A stretch of DNA of 64,000 nt, from the NCBI GenBank assembly GCA_023213395.1, contig CM041465.1:148187741-148251740 (forward strand), given 5' to 3'. The position numbers and the translations under genes were made by a program. Positions 49,293 through 59,989 of the stretch are shown here, in pieces. This DNA is from Cycas panzhihuaensis (lineage: Eukaryota > Cycadophyta). The notes under the pieces are model-generated. The model worked only from the letters and a program-made list of their open reading frames with translations. It had not been told where the DNA came from and made no database searches. How positions within the stretch are numbered: the first letter of the stretch is position 1; each line of letters begins with the position of its first letter.

Positions 49293-50239
49293 TTTTTATC
49301 TTTTATCTGGGGGCACTACACTCTAGAATGAGTATAAACTACTACTCCATGATGAGTATAAACTATTGGTTTGGGAAAATATTGATTTTAGTAGTTTGAA
49401 GATTAAGATGATAGGTAGGAGATTGAAATGAAGTACTTGAAAGGGATAGACCTACATGGGAATCTTAGGCCATGGAGGATCTTGGAAGGGGGTAAGTTCC
49501 TAAAAGCCTCTTATCCCTAGAAGGAACCAAAGAGGAATCCAATATACTTGAATAGTTAGTTGTTTATTAAGTGAGATTAGTTTCATTGGGCAAATAACTC
49601 ATTTTCTCCATGATATATTATGTAACTATGATATATATTCTATGTTTATATAATCTATCAGGAGTATGATATGAGTTATATGAGTTTCATTTTGGAGATT
49701 CATGTCACTCCATCTTCTACTTTTATAAACCTATTACCATTGGTTTCAGATAGCTTGAAGTTTATAAAAATAGAATAAGTAAACCTTTTACCTATTCTCT
49801 TTTGTCTTTTGTTTGTTTTCTTTTCTTCATTTCTTTCTCATAATCTATTTCTTTCCTAAACTGTTGCACTCCAGAATGAGTATAAACTATCATGTACTCT
49901 AGAATGAGTATAAAAGACCATGTATATATCATAACAACAATCTAAAGAAAAAAAGTATATAACCATGAAAGAACAAAAAAAAAAAATAAAAGAGAGAGTA
50001 AAAAATGATAAAGTCATTTTATATTTCTTTATATAATCATATTGATGAATGTATCCTATATTCAAATTCAAAAGGGAAATAAGGGGGGAAGGATCTAGAG
50101 ACAAGCATTCATACACAAGTTTTTAAGAAAAATGATCAATATATATACATAATAACAAAAGATATAGTATATTTATCATCCAAGTGACTCATGATATATA
50201 TTGAGGCTTATAAAATGCCTCTCATCTCCCTTATGTCTC
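49293..50239 (+). other. E2 spacer between aRNH and antisense ORF
   Basis: AT-rich and non-coding as far as I see. The word AGAATGAGTATAAACTA occurs at about 49325-49341, 49350-49366, 49873-49890 and 49901-49915. An A-rich run lies at about 49974-49990. The 3' ends of gag-pol and of the antisense ORF should meet here. Confidence 0.5.
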
Positions 50240-52020
50240 CCTATATAGCATTTGATACACTCATCTCTTAGACTCCTAATGAGATCCCTCTAGGACACCT
50301 GAATCTGCTCTCTCCCTCCTAACTGAAGTCTCCCCATGTGTAGACTCACCACAAGGTGGAAGGTGGGGTCATCCCTGCTAAACTGTGGCACTTGTTGATG
50401 GAGTATATCGTGCTCCTACCTAAGTTAATATCATCCTCTACAAGTGTCATTCCTCATCCTCGCTTACCTTGAGCTCTAGCCCTCGCATCCTCAATTATGC
50501 CCCCATGTCTATGTAAAGATCTCGAGCTCAAAGTGCATGGATATAATAATTAATATGATGTCCTAGTAGCCTATGATCCACTATGTTCTATACTACAACC
50601 TCCTATGATATTGGAGCGTAGAGGAATATCACCTCCAGTGTCCTTTGTACCTCCCTCAGGGTCACCATCTCATCACCTACCCAAGGAAAACATATAACTT
50701 ATGATCAGTTCCTTGGAATAGAAAGTCCTTAGAAAGCAACAATATGACAATGCAAGAAAAAAAATAATTAAACAACATACCTGGCGATCCTCCTCCTTCT
50801 ATTGTCTTTGCTCCTAATGCCTCCTCAATTAGTGGTTGTCCTCTCTCATGTGGCTCATGGGGAGACTCATGGGTGGCCTTGCCCTCTCCTACTATACTCT
50901 CTCTACCTCCACCCTAGCCATCTATCGAGTCAAGCTCCATGCTCTATATGGATCCTCCCCTACCTTCCACAGGTGCTCTGCTCATTCTCTCAAATACCCG
51001 GTGACTCTCACTTACTCCTCTATTAGACAAGGCACCTCCTTTACTTCCTTGTCCTACCTCTCCACCACCCCTGCCACCTCTCCCATCTCATCCTCCTTCA
51101 TCTCATTCTCTCCCTCTCTCTTGTCCAACAGTGGGAGCCTCCTCTGTTGTTGCCCTCTCTATAGCATCTATCTCGTCATCACTCCATACTAGTAGCCCTA
51201 CATAAGCATCCTCCATAAGCTGTCTCCTTATCATCCTACTCAGGATAGGGCTATGCATACTCTTTGCTATGATAGTTATCCTATTGTGGATCTGTGTACT
51301 CATATTCCACCTGTTCATCCATGGGTCTATCATTGTCAGCTCTCTTAGCTTGCTCCCTAGTCTCATAAGCAGAACATGGTTATATAGCCAACACATCAAT
51401 ATAGAGTTGTATGAGAAACCTCCCCTCCCCATCCTCCTAATCCTAGATAACTAATGGTTGATACTGTCTACTATATATTGGCCCTAGTTGATCTGGATCC
51501 CCTATTTGTACCTCTTCACTACTCTAATCCACTTAGCCAAAACTCCTATGAAATTCTAGGTTCTAATTATCCTATAAATAATAATAAGAGTATTGATTCT
51601 CCACACCATTAGGATGTTACCTAATGTCTAAATTGCCTCTACAGATATCCCATGCCGGTCCATTTGATCGATAAATCCTGTTAGGTACTTACTACACACC
51701 ATTTGGAACTCCTTATCAGTCACTCAAATGAATATGACCTACTCCCCATGCCAACTAACCCTAAAGATCCTCCCCATATCCCTTGTAATGATTTAGATAT
51801 CTTCAATGGCTCGTATTTGAAATATATTATATCTTAGGACCCAACAGCTAATAAAATCATGCAAAATCTCATGCTCCGTGACAAGCTGGTTGGATTCACT
51901 CACCTATGAGAGGCCACACACCCTCAGAATCCCCCATCCTACCTTATCTAATTAGCTCACAAGCTCCCCGATGGCTATTCCCTCCTTTTCTTACATCTCC
52001 ACTCTCTCCAGGGCCTACAT
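50240..52020 (-). pseudogene. E2 antisense ORF, plant-mobile-domain-like
   Basis: Read on the - strand: ALERVEM near the start, EGIAIGELVS, LDKVGWGILRVCGL, NQLVTEHEILHDFISCWV, then RYNIFQIRAIEDI and IITRDMGRI, matching the T1 words RHVFYLPQVEDVSVTARDI. Then GRGGFSYNSILMCWLYNHV (about 51,430-51,375; T1 GRGGLSYSTLLQCWFFDHF). The open block 51103-51432 ends in the acidic WSDDEIDAIERATTEEAP. A low-complexity Gly/Glu/Arg linker, an intron (50677-50780) and a tail with MVTLREVQRTLEVIFLYAP follow. Many TAG/TAA stops. Function unknown. Confidence 0.78.
50677..50780 (-). other. Candidate intron in E2 antisense ORF
   Basis: On the - strand CCAG|GTATGTTG opens and TTGGGTAG|GTGATG closes a 104-bp, T-rich interval with a pyrimidine-rich 3' part and no open frame. 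It lies between the low-complexity linker and the coiled-coil-like tail, as in T1 and E1. Confidence 0.7.
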
Positions 52021-52792
52021 CGCATCATTTAAATCATGCCAATTTCATTATTTTATTTCACAAAAATTAATTTTTAAAGTGTGATTAAGTAAAGGACCAA
52101 AAGTGTGACTAGATAACTAAAACATGATTTCACAGTCGAAAAATATAACTTCATAATAAAAAACGCGATTTCTTATGATAGTTACAAATTATAGAGTCAT
52201 ATTTTTTGCTCTATAATCATGTTTTTCACTAACTAACTATATTTTTAGTGCAGTAGATGTGGTTTTTGCACTATAACATTATGTTTTTTATTTAAAATTT
52301 AAAAAAACAAAAAAATATACTTCAAACTCATCAAATATTTGGCTCTCTACTCCATCTTAATAATGATGACCCCCTAGGGCTAGTCCTTCATTAGAATGGG
52401 CTCCTAAACATCTCAAAAATAAGAAGAATTCCCTTTGGTTATTTCCCTTCCTTCTCCTCCCTCTCATAAAAATGAAATCCTTTTTTGCCCATTTTCTTAC
52501 AAATAAGGAGGGGGTTTTCTCTATTTATCTTAACATAATTTTATCCAGTGCCCATGGGATCTATCAAAGCAAAAGATGTTCCTCTTCAATCAATGTTTTG
52601 ATCAAAAATTACTTGTAAATACCCAAATCTAAACATATTTGCTTTGATAAGGGTCAATTATCATTTTAATATCTGATTATGTTCGTTGGAGCTCATCTTC
52701 CCTTTAAAGATATGATCTATTACCTCATGTTCTTTCTTTTACACAAGTTTTTGGTATTTATCTCCAAAGGGTCATGCTCTAAGCCTTCCTTC
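52021..52792. other. E2 region upstream of antisense ORF with recurrent CACATTT/ATGATTT words
   Basis: Presumed promoter side of the antisense ORF. From 52075 to 52300 short words such as AACATGATTTCACAGTC, GTGATTAAGT and GTCATATTTTTTGC recur on both strands. Colinear with E1 61,800-62,040. Similar words occur in the LTRs (around 32,310-32,415). No coding region. Confidence 0.5.
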
Positions 52793-53166
52793 ACCTGTTA
52801 ATGAGCCTAAACTATGACATGAATTATACTCTAAGCCTTCCTTTACCTATTAATGAGCCTAAACTATGATAGGAACTACACTTTGAGCATTCCTTTACTT
52901 GTTAATGAGCCTAAACTATGATAGGAACTTAGCTTTGAACCTCCTTTCATCTATTAATGAGCTAAAACTATGACAAGATGAATGATTTAAGCCCCCTCTA
53001 CCTATTAATGAGCCTAAACTATGATATAGAACCCTCTAAATTTGATTGTTAATAAGGATAAATTATGATAATCGACCTCAAAATCCCTCACCCCATTAAT
53101 GAGGATAATTTATGATGGGTTTACTTTGAAAAGGCACTTGTTAATGAGCTTGTAAACTATGATAGT
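52793..53166 (+). repeat. E2 3' tandem array 1 (TTAATGAGCCTAAACTATGAT)
   Basis: About eight degenerate units of roughly 45-60 bp, each carrying CTATTAATGAGCCTAAACTA or a close variant followed by a variable stretch. The same array, in the same place, is in E1 (62531-62850). 3' tandem arrays are a known feature of Tat elements. Confidence 0.88.
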
Positions 53167-53239
53167 ATATCCTTTTTGCTCTAGCAAAAAGATTTCCCTC
53201 TAGTGCATGGTTAAAGAGAGATAAACTATGACCAGTTAT

Positions 53240-53358
53240 ATAGTAAAGTCCCATCTAGTGTGTGGGCAATAGGTAGTGATCATTTAGCAGTGAAGTTCCA
53301 TCCAGTTCATAGGTATTTTGGTAGCGAAGTCCCATCTAGTTTGTGGCTATTAGATAGA
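53240..53358 (+). repeat. E2 3' tandem array 2 (AAGTCCCATCTAGTTTGTGG)
   Basis: Three units with the word GAAGTCCCATCTAGTTTGTG, followed by GGxATTAGxTAG. E1 counterpart: 62930-63035. Confidence 0.85.
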
Positions 53359-53374
53359 TGTTTTTTTGTAATTA

Positions 53375-53575
53375 GATACCTAACCACTTTAGGTATGTTA
53401 ATAGTAGTATTGATGGATACTCAGCCCTTTTGGGTAGGTTTTTAGTGATGATAAATACCCTGTCCTTTTGGGTAAGTTCATGGTGATTAGGTACCCAGTC
53501 CTTTTGGGCAAGAGATATAAATAGAGACATTTTGATATTAGAAACCCAGTGTTTTTGGGTAGATTTATTAGTGAG
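53375..53575 (+). repeat. E2 3' tandem array 3 (ACCCAGTCCTTTTGGGTAAG)
   Basis: About five units with ACCCAGTCCTTTTGGGTAAG or a variant, each an interrupted inverted repeat (CCCAG...TTGGG) that could fold. E1 counterpart: 63050-63182. It lies just before the purine tract AAGGGGG and LTR C. Confidence 0.85.
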
Positions 53576-53737
53576 AATATTTTAATCATGTTATTGTAGG
53601 AGATTTGTTTTAGGATAAATCATAAGGTTTCTACACCTCATTGTTTATATACTTCATTTGATAGAAAAAATAGTTACTATCATGATTGCCACCTCTCACC
53701 ATCCTATTTCTCTTCTTAGAATAGGAGATTCAGGTGT

Positions 53738-53746
53738 TAAGGGGGT
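53738..53746 (+). promoter_or_regulatory. E2 polypurine tract
   Basis: AAGGGGG lies a few bases before LTR C; the same sequence precedes LTR D of E1 (about 63368-63374). Confidence 0.75.
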
Positions 53747-53749
53747 AAA

Positions 53750-56089
53750 AGTTTCACCAAAACCTAGCCTTTGGTTTGTATTTATAATTTTAGATATGTT
53801 TCTTATATGGATTCATGAGACAAGATATATGATGTACTTGTTTGATGATGAGTTAGGCCATATTTTGATAAATTAATAAATTGGTTTTGGTTTTGTGATG
53901 CATGATGAATGATGATTTGATATGTATTTTACTATCACCTACTGATGACTAAGACTATGGCATTTAAAACTTTACTTTATGATCAATTCGATTTAATTTT
54001 TCCTTTAAAACTTGTTATTTTTATACTTTAGTCTTGATTTCACCTAATTTTTGTCAATTTTCTCTCATTTTTAAGCTTGTGCTTGTCATTTCCATCTCGT
54101 TTTAGGCCTCTTTATTCATTTATAATGTCATTTATATTTTAATTTATATTTATAAATTAATTTTTGACTTTTTGATGAGCCAAATTTTAATTCCTTGATT
54201 ATCATCTTTTTAGTGCTGCTAAAAATGTGATCAATCACATTCTTAGAATAAAATCATATTTTTGGTAGGTATAAAAATGTGATTGGTTATGTTTTTTACT
54301 ATTATGCATACAAAATTCAGCCAATGCACCAAATTTTTGCATGTCGCCCCCTAGATTTGGTAGATTATTATCTCTTTGATGCACAGGAATGTAGAGGAAG
54401 ATTTTGTGACTCATTGTAGAGAGTTGAGAGGTGATTTTGTTTAAGTTTTATGAGATTTTTAGTGATTTTTAGAGATCTTTTGAAGACTATTGCTATTGTG
54501 ATTTCAAGATTGATTTTATGGTGCTTATGGGTTAAATCAAGTGAGGAATTTGATGTTGTGACTTGTTACTTTACTAGTGTTTAATTATTAATGGTTTGAT
54601 CTTCAATTTTTATGGTTTTCTTTCAAAGTTTCAGCCTTAAAGTTCTTCTAAATTGGTAAGGTCTTTTCCATGTGATTTTTGCTTGTTTTACTATCTTTTA
54701 AAGGTTGTCTTTTATCCAGAATTTGTTCCTTCTTTTAGTTGATTATTGTGGTGATCTTATATGTATTTTTGGCTTGAAATACTTGTTGAAAATGTAACTC
54801 TTTGTGGTGTTCCTTAAGGGATAGACTAAGGTGGGGCATGGTCATCTCTTCACTGCTTATATAGCTATCCCTTCTTATTATTCTATAGTAATTTGTATTT
54901 CAAGCACTTTGCCATCCTTTTTGGCATTATTTGGCTGTGATTAAGTCCTTTCTTATTATTTTCTTTTCCCTTTACATGTTTTAAATGAGAAAGATAGAAA
55001 GAATTAATCAAATAGAAGAAAGAAGCCATTCTAAGATAGATTTGTGAATTGAGAAAGAAGTCTTGGTTCTCTAGTTTGATTATTTGCTTGATTTTTCTCT
55101 TTGGATAACCTTTTTTTTTATGGAAAGAAGATTTAAAGTGCTAAATAGAAAGTGCATGCTTGATTCTTTTAGATTTTTTAGGGATTCAAGGATCCTTTTA
55201 GAGTATTTTTTTCTCCAATTAGGATAGAATCTTCAAAGTAGTGAGGCTAATATCTTGTATATGGATTGTTATTGATTTCTCTTGTTTACATATAACTGTC
55301 AAAGGTTTGAAAATTCATTCTAATAGTAGTAACACATCTTTAAAGTCTCTCTTCTTGCATCATAGGATATTCATTCAAGGAAAAGATTACATGCACTAGA
55401 GGTGAAATTATTTAAATAGCACTACATGTTCTTTATTTCTTTGAAAGTTTATAAAAAGCAGAGTGCATGGTATGTTGTATATCTTGTTGGTACTTTTTCT
55501 TTCATAGTGAAGAGTGCATATTACATTTTAAAGAGTAATTTCGTAGTTGCATCAGCATCCTTTATTTTTTAAAACAAAAAGAAAAAATACAAAAGGCACA
55601 TTAAATGCATCTAGCTTTGATTTTTCCTTACTTGATTAATTAAAGGTGGAATAGACTTTTCATTTTATAGATTATTTTTATCTATCTTATTTCATTTTGT
55701 CAAAATAACAAAATAAAAGAGAAAAATAAAGAAAACTTCCCTATTTGCTTACCCCTTTCCTTCATCCTAGTAGAACCCAAAAGGTTGAAAAGATCAAAGG
55801 ATAGGAGTCCTTAGGAAAAATATTGTCAGTGTAGTTCCAAATTTGTAACTCCACTTAGTTGTGTAGGTAAGTAGATTCTACCACCCCCCTTATATCTAAA
55901 GCTTTTGTCATTCTCTTCATTTATAACTTATTAGATGGCATAACCAGTTCAAGATTCCTTCTTAGGAGTTTGGCAAAGGTGGTTACTTAGGTCCTCTTAA
56001 GCCTTATATCTCCCAGTTCTAGTTGACATAAAAGGAAATACCCTATTGATCGAGAGATATCTAGTTTAGGTCCACCCAAGATGACACTA
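53750..56089 (+). repeat. E2 3' LTR (LTR C)
   Basis: 2340-bp partner of LTR B, starting AGTTTCACCAAAACC and ending GATGACACTA (terminal CA decayed to TA). Directly followed by GTGCT and the E1 gag continuation. Confidence 0.92.
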
Positions 56090-56094
56090 GTGCT
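56090..56094. repeat. Target-site duplication of E2, right copy (GTGCT)
   Basis: GTGCT directly after LTR C; the following bases CATACCATCAAAT continue the E1 gag zinc finger exactly as in intact E2 gag at about 44,525. Confidence 0.9.
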
Positions 56095-57150
56095 CATACC
56101 ATCAAATAGATGCTTTATGATAGAAGTAAGTGTCATACAATTCAAAATATAACGTAAAATATGAATGTCTAATCAAACTGCTCCTCTAAGTCATCTTAAG
56201 ATCGAATGATCCACAAGGATCCTTTACCACAACATAATCAGAAAATAAACAAAGATGATAAAGGCAAGGAGAAATAGGTCTAAGATGATGAAGGTGAACC
56301 TTTGAGTTCCAATTCATCAAGAAAGACTACCACTCCCCCAAATCTTTCAATGAAATGAACTAACAATCAATCTCGCCTACCTCCTAAAGGTGGTGACACT
56401 AAGAGAATGATAAATATGGTGGAGACAATAAAGAGTGTAGGTCCATCTAAATCACCTAATGATTTGATGGCGAGGAATCCTAACTCTTTACCTCTAGTAC
56501 CTCTGCATCCCATTAGGTTTAGGTCCATTCCCTCTAGTATAAATGATGGATCATTCTCTTTGGTCAAGGAATTAAAGACTATTCCAGCAGATATTTCAGT
56601 TATTGATTTGTAGAACTATTACCCTGAGTAATGTCAGTTCTTATTTGATGTATTAGGAGTTTCTACTATAGTCTCTTCATTCACCTCTATGCTTTCTTTT
56701 AACCTAGCTCCCTTGTCTAGTCATTCTGCTCATGTACCGAATGATATACCTCCATTCTATATCTATATTATAAGGGATGATATCAATATTAAGTGAGTTA
56801 TCATTGATGAGGGATTATCTATCAACGTAATCCCTCTTCACCTTGTTGAGGATTTAGAGATCTCAATTTTTTATCCATGTAAGTGGATTTGCCAGGGATA
56901 CGATAAGAATTAAAAGGTACCTCTTGGTCAAGTCACTCTCCCTCTTATACTAAAAGAAAAGATAGTCCTCACTGAGTTAACCATCATCAATCTTGAATTA
57001 GAGTATAATGTTATTTTGGGTAGACCCTAGATTACCTAAATGTCAGTAGTTTATTCCTCCCTCTTTACTGAATTTAGGTTCATCTATGAGGGACAATTAC
57101 AAATTGTGAAGTGAAATCTAAAACCCATTAAATAGTCAGTCCCTCTTATT
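56095..57150 (+). pseudogene. E1 gag C-terminus and protease (continuation after E2)
   Basis: Resumes the zinc finger in mid motif (SYHQI; the Cys codon is at the junction), runs through the Ser/Lys-rich gag end (SVGPSKSPNDLMARNPN, open block 56407-56613) to retropepsin: VIIDEGLSINVIPL at about 56,795-56,835, with Asp present and the usual Gly-Ser changed, QVTLPLIL, LEYNVILGRP. Homologous residue by residue to E2 44,521-45,560. Confidence 0.88.
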
Positions 57151-58190
57151 AAAACTTTTTTTGAACCTGGTAAATCGTCAAACTATTTAGAGTACTTCTT
57201 TCAATCACTTGGTTTAGGTCAATACTTTTCCATCAAAGCTCCTTCTACTCATCTAAAAGTAAAGGATATGGATTTGGTTGAGATTCTTTCTTTGTTATCA
57301 AGTTCCTCATCTATTCCTTCTACTTTAGGCTTGACTGATCAGTCTTTGGTTTCCTCTTCTACTCTTAATGAAGAAGTAACTCCTCATTCTATTATATCTT
57401 ATAGAGGACCACCTATGAGTAGGCTTATTAGTACAAATACTTTCCCTCCAATTGAGACCCACTCCTCACATGTTTTGTGTTTGCCCTCAGAGGTAAATGT
57501 TGTGGTTCCCTCCATTACTAATCTTTCATCGAGTACTTATTTCACTTCAGTTACATATGATTTGCATGTTGATGCTTCTCCACTCTTCTCTCAATCTTCT
57601 TTCTTTATGAGGTGGTTGAATAGACATGAGAAGAAGATGTTGTTGCATCAACATCCAGACTTAGAATCAGAGAGCGAAGATATTGATTTGCTTAATATAA
57701 GCTAAAGCAATCAAAATACCTCCACTAAGATACAAGAAGTGAATTCACTCTCCACTATCTCTTTTCCTTCCTATCCTCTCGTGGATTCTTCCCCATCCTC
57801 TCTTATCATGATGTCTTTGTTTGACTGAGAATGTCATGAGTATCATCAAGAATTTAATCAAATCTTTACTTCAACTTGGGAGTTTGTTGATAGGCCTATT
57901 CTGTTTTCTCATGTTTCTTCAATCATTGAGTTTGTTCCTACTTGTCCAAACTCTTTGGTTGACTCCCCTTCATGTTTTAGGCCTCTCTCTTTGTCTACTA
58001 ATCTGCCTAGAAATCTCCTCATTGTCAATCTCTTCCACTTAGATTACTTTGGGAATGATGAGGCAATTTTAGAGCATCTAGTATGTTCATCCTATGGGCT
58101 TCCTTATGGGCATCACAGGTTAGGTTTCTCAAAAGCAATACAATCTCATTCACCATTAGTTAATCATTCCCAACCTTAGGAGTCACCTCC
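57151..58190 (+). pseudogene. E1 pre-RT spacer; RT, RNase H and integrase deleted
   Basis: The open block 57268-57705 (145 codons) is Ser-rich and ends WLNRHEKKMLLHQHPDLES, as in E2. The block at about 57955-58179 has DYFGNDEAILEHLVCSS and HHRLGFSKAI, the last words before RT. At about 58,185 the sequence passes directly to CTCCATAATGAGGATAAACT, which in E2 follows the integrase stop codon (47,880). RT, RNase H and the complete integrase are therefore missing. Confidence 0.85.
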
Positions 58191-59219
58191 ATAATGAGGA
58201 TAAACTATAGCTCCAAATCATTCTCTTTGCCTAGTAAGCTAAAACTATAGGCAATTTTTCTTTTTTGGTCTCTTCTTACTTTCTTATGAGTTTTATTTTA
58301 CTTTCATCAAGGATCCTCCTCATAATCATATAAGTCTTTTTCTCTTTCTAGCATCTGCATTAATTGTGAGTTCTCTACTATAATACTTTGATCTTGTTCT
58401 CTTTTTAGTTCCATACTCAAAGAAGAATTTAGGCTTCCAACTTTATCATATCATCATCCTTGAAAGAGAAACACTTCTGTCAACTTCAAATACTTAGTTG
58501 TTGGTTGAGATTATACTTTTATTTACTAGTACTTAAACTTGAAGATTCATTCTTGGTTATATATTACCTATTACTTTGTTTTGATTATTTTTATCATCCT
58601 TGATTCACTCTATCTATCTTTTGACGTGAACACTCATTCTGTCACCTTCGTTTTACATTTGGAGACACCATGATTTTAATCACCTCTTTTCTTATTGTTT
58701 GATCCTTATGGAGATTAATCTCTTTTATTCTAAATTCTGTTAAAAAAGATAGATCCTTATTGTGGTGAGTAAAAGAGTTTTATAATTAGATAATTATAAT
58801 TCCCTTCTCATAAATTTAAAAAAAAAAAATTGGAAAGTAAAAGTAATAAAAAAGAAAAAGTAAAAGTAAATGAAAAAAAAAAAAAAGTAAAAAAAAAGTA
58901 TTTTGTCATCATCCTCTTGTAGTCTGGGGCAAGTCGTATTACGGATTTATCCCCAACTATCTATCTATAGGTTAGGTTCATTTGGATGAGTCATTCAGAA
59001 TTTTTGAATCTAGCTACTTAGGTCCATCATAGCCTTACTTATGATCGAACCTTACTTGACATCTTTGTTAGTATTGATCATAGTTATTCCAATTATGATT
59101 TCTCTCTTTTTTTCACCACAGTTAGAATTAATTTCCTTCATAACTATCTCCTTATTGATTGATTCTTACACCTTCCTTTATTGATCATATCGTCTCTAGA
59201 CTTTGGTCATATTTTTCCC
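58191..59219 (+). other. E1 spacer between pol remnant and aRNH
   Basis: Colinear with E2 47,884-48,887. Begins with the recurrent word ATAATGAGGATAAACTAT. A-rich stretches at about 58,818-58,895. No domain recognised. Confidence 0.55.
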
Positions 59220-59624
59220 ATGGCATTGAGTGTATTCATTGATGGAGGTAGTAGAGGTAACCCAGGACTATCTACTTCTACTTGGGTGATTTATGATCAA
59301 TTAGGAAGCCCTCTCCTTTCTATGGGATCTTTTATACCTAGGGTAACTAATAATGAAGCAAAGTATCTTACTATTATAGGAGCCTTATTTGATATTTCTC
59401 ATTTTTACCTTGACCCCATTATTATATATATTAACTCTCAAGTTGTAGTCTATGAATTAGTTGGGATGTATGGGGTGCATTTGCCATGACTCTTTTTCCT
59501 TCATCACTAGGCTTCATCATTGTTGTCCTTTTTTTCTTCAGTTACCATCCAGTATATTCCTTGTACTCTTAATGTTGAAGTTGGCTCTCTTGTTTCTTTT
59601 ATCTTGGATGATTATTTTTATTGA
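59220..59624 (+). pseudogene. E1 additional RNase H (aRNH), best preserved copy
   Basis: 135 codons, as in E2. MALSVFIDGGSRGNPGLSTS has the complete archaeal-type RNase HI start with catalytic Asp. PRVTNNEAKYLTIIGALF contains the catalytic Glu. IIIYINSQVVVYELVGM is the third strand, with Asp changed to Asn. TGA at 59487-59489 breaks the frame, at the same codon as in E2; then SVTIQYIPCTLNVEVGSLV, in which the last Asp is Val. aRNH is a second RNase H typical of plant Tat elements. Confidence 0.9.
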
Positions 59625-59989
59625 CTTTTATCTTTTTAGCTAGGGGCACCTCACTCCAGAATGAGTATAAACTACCATGTATATATTATAACAAAAATCT
59701 AAAATATATATATAAACTACAAAAGACTAAAAATGAGAAAATGGTAAAATTATTATATATTTCTATAAACTATCATATTGATGAATGTGTCTTATGCTTA
59801 ATTCATAAAAGGGAAATAAAGGGGAAAATGTTTAGAGTCAATCATTCATTCACAAGTTTTTAAGAAAAAGTGATTTATATATATATATATATATAATAAA
59901 AGATATGGTACATCTATCACTCATGTGACTTATGGTACATAGTTAAGGCTCACAAAATGCCTCTAATCTCACTCTTATCTTCCTATATA
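59625..59989 (+). other. E1 spacer between aRNH and antisense ORF
   Basis: AT-rich, with a copy of AGAATGAGTATAAACTA at about 59,658-59,674 and a TA run at about 59,876-59,894. Shorter than the same spacer in E2. Confidence 0.5.

Larger units (their letters stand above)
31859..56089 (+). mobile_element. Ty3/gypsy Tat-like element E2, nested in E1 gag
   Basis: Complete in outline: LTR B 31859-34219, primer site, gag start 34270, [copia C2 34607-42837], gag remainder, protease, RT, integrase tail, aRNH, antisense PMD-like ORF, three tandem arrays, LTR C 53750-56089. It is flanked by a perfect duplication GTGCT (31854-31858 and 56090-56094). It is about 16 kb without C2. RNase H and the integrase core are missing between RT and the integrase tail. 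It belongs to the same family as E1 but to another LTR subfamily. Confidence 0.93.
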
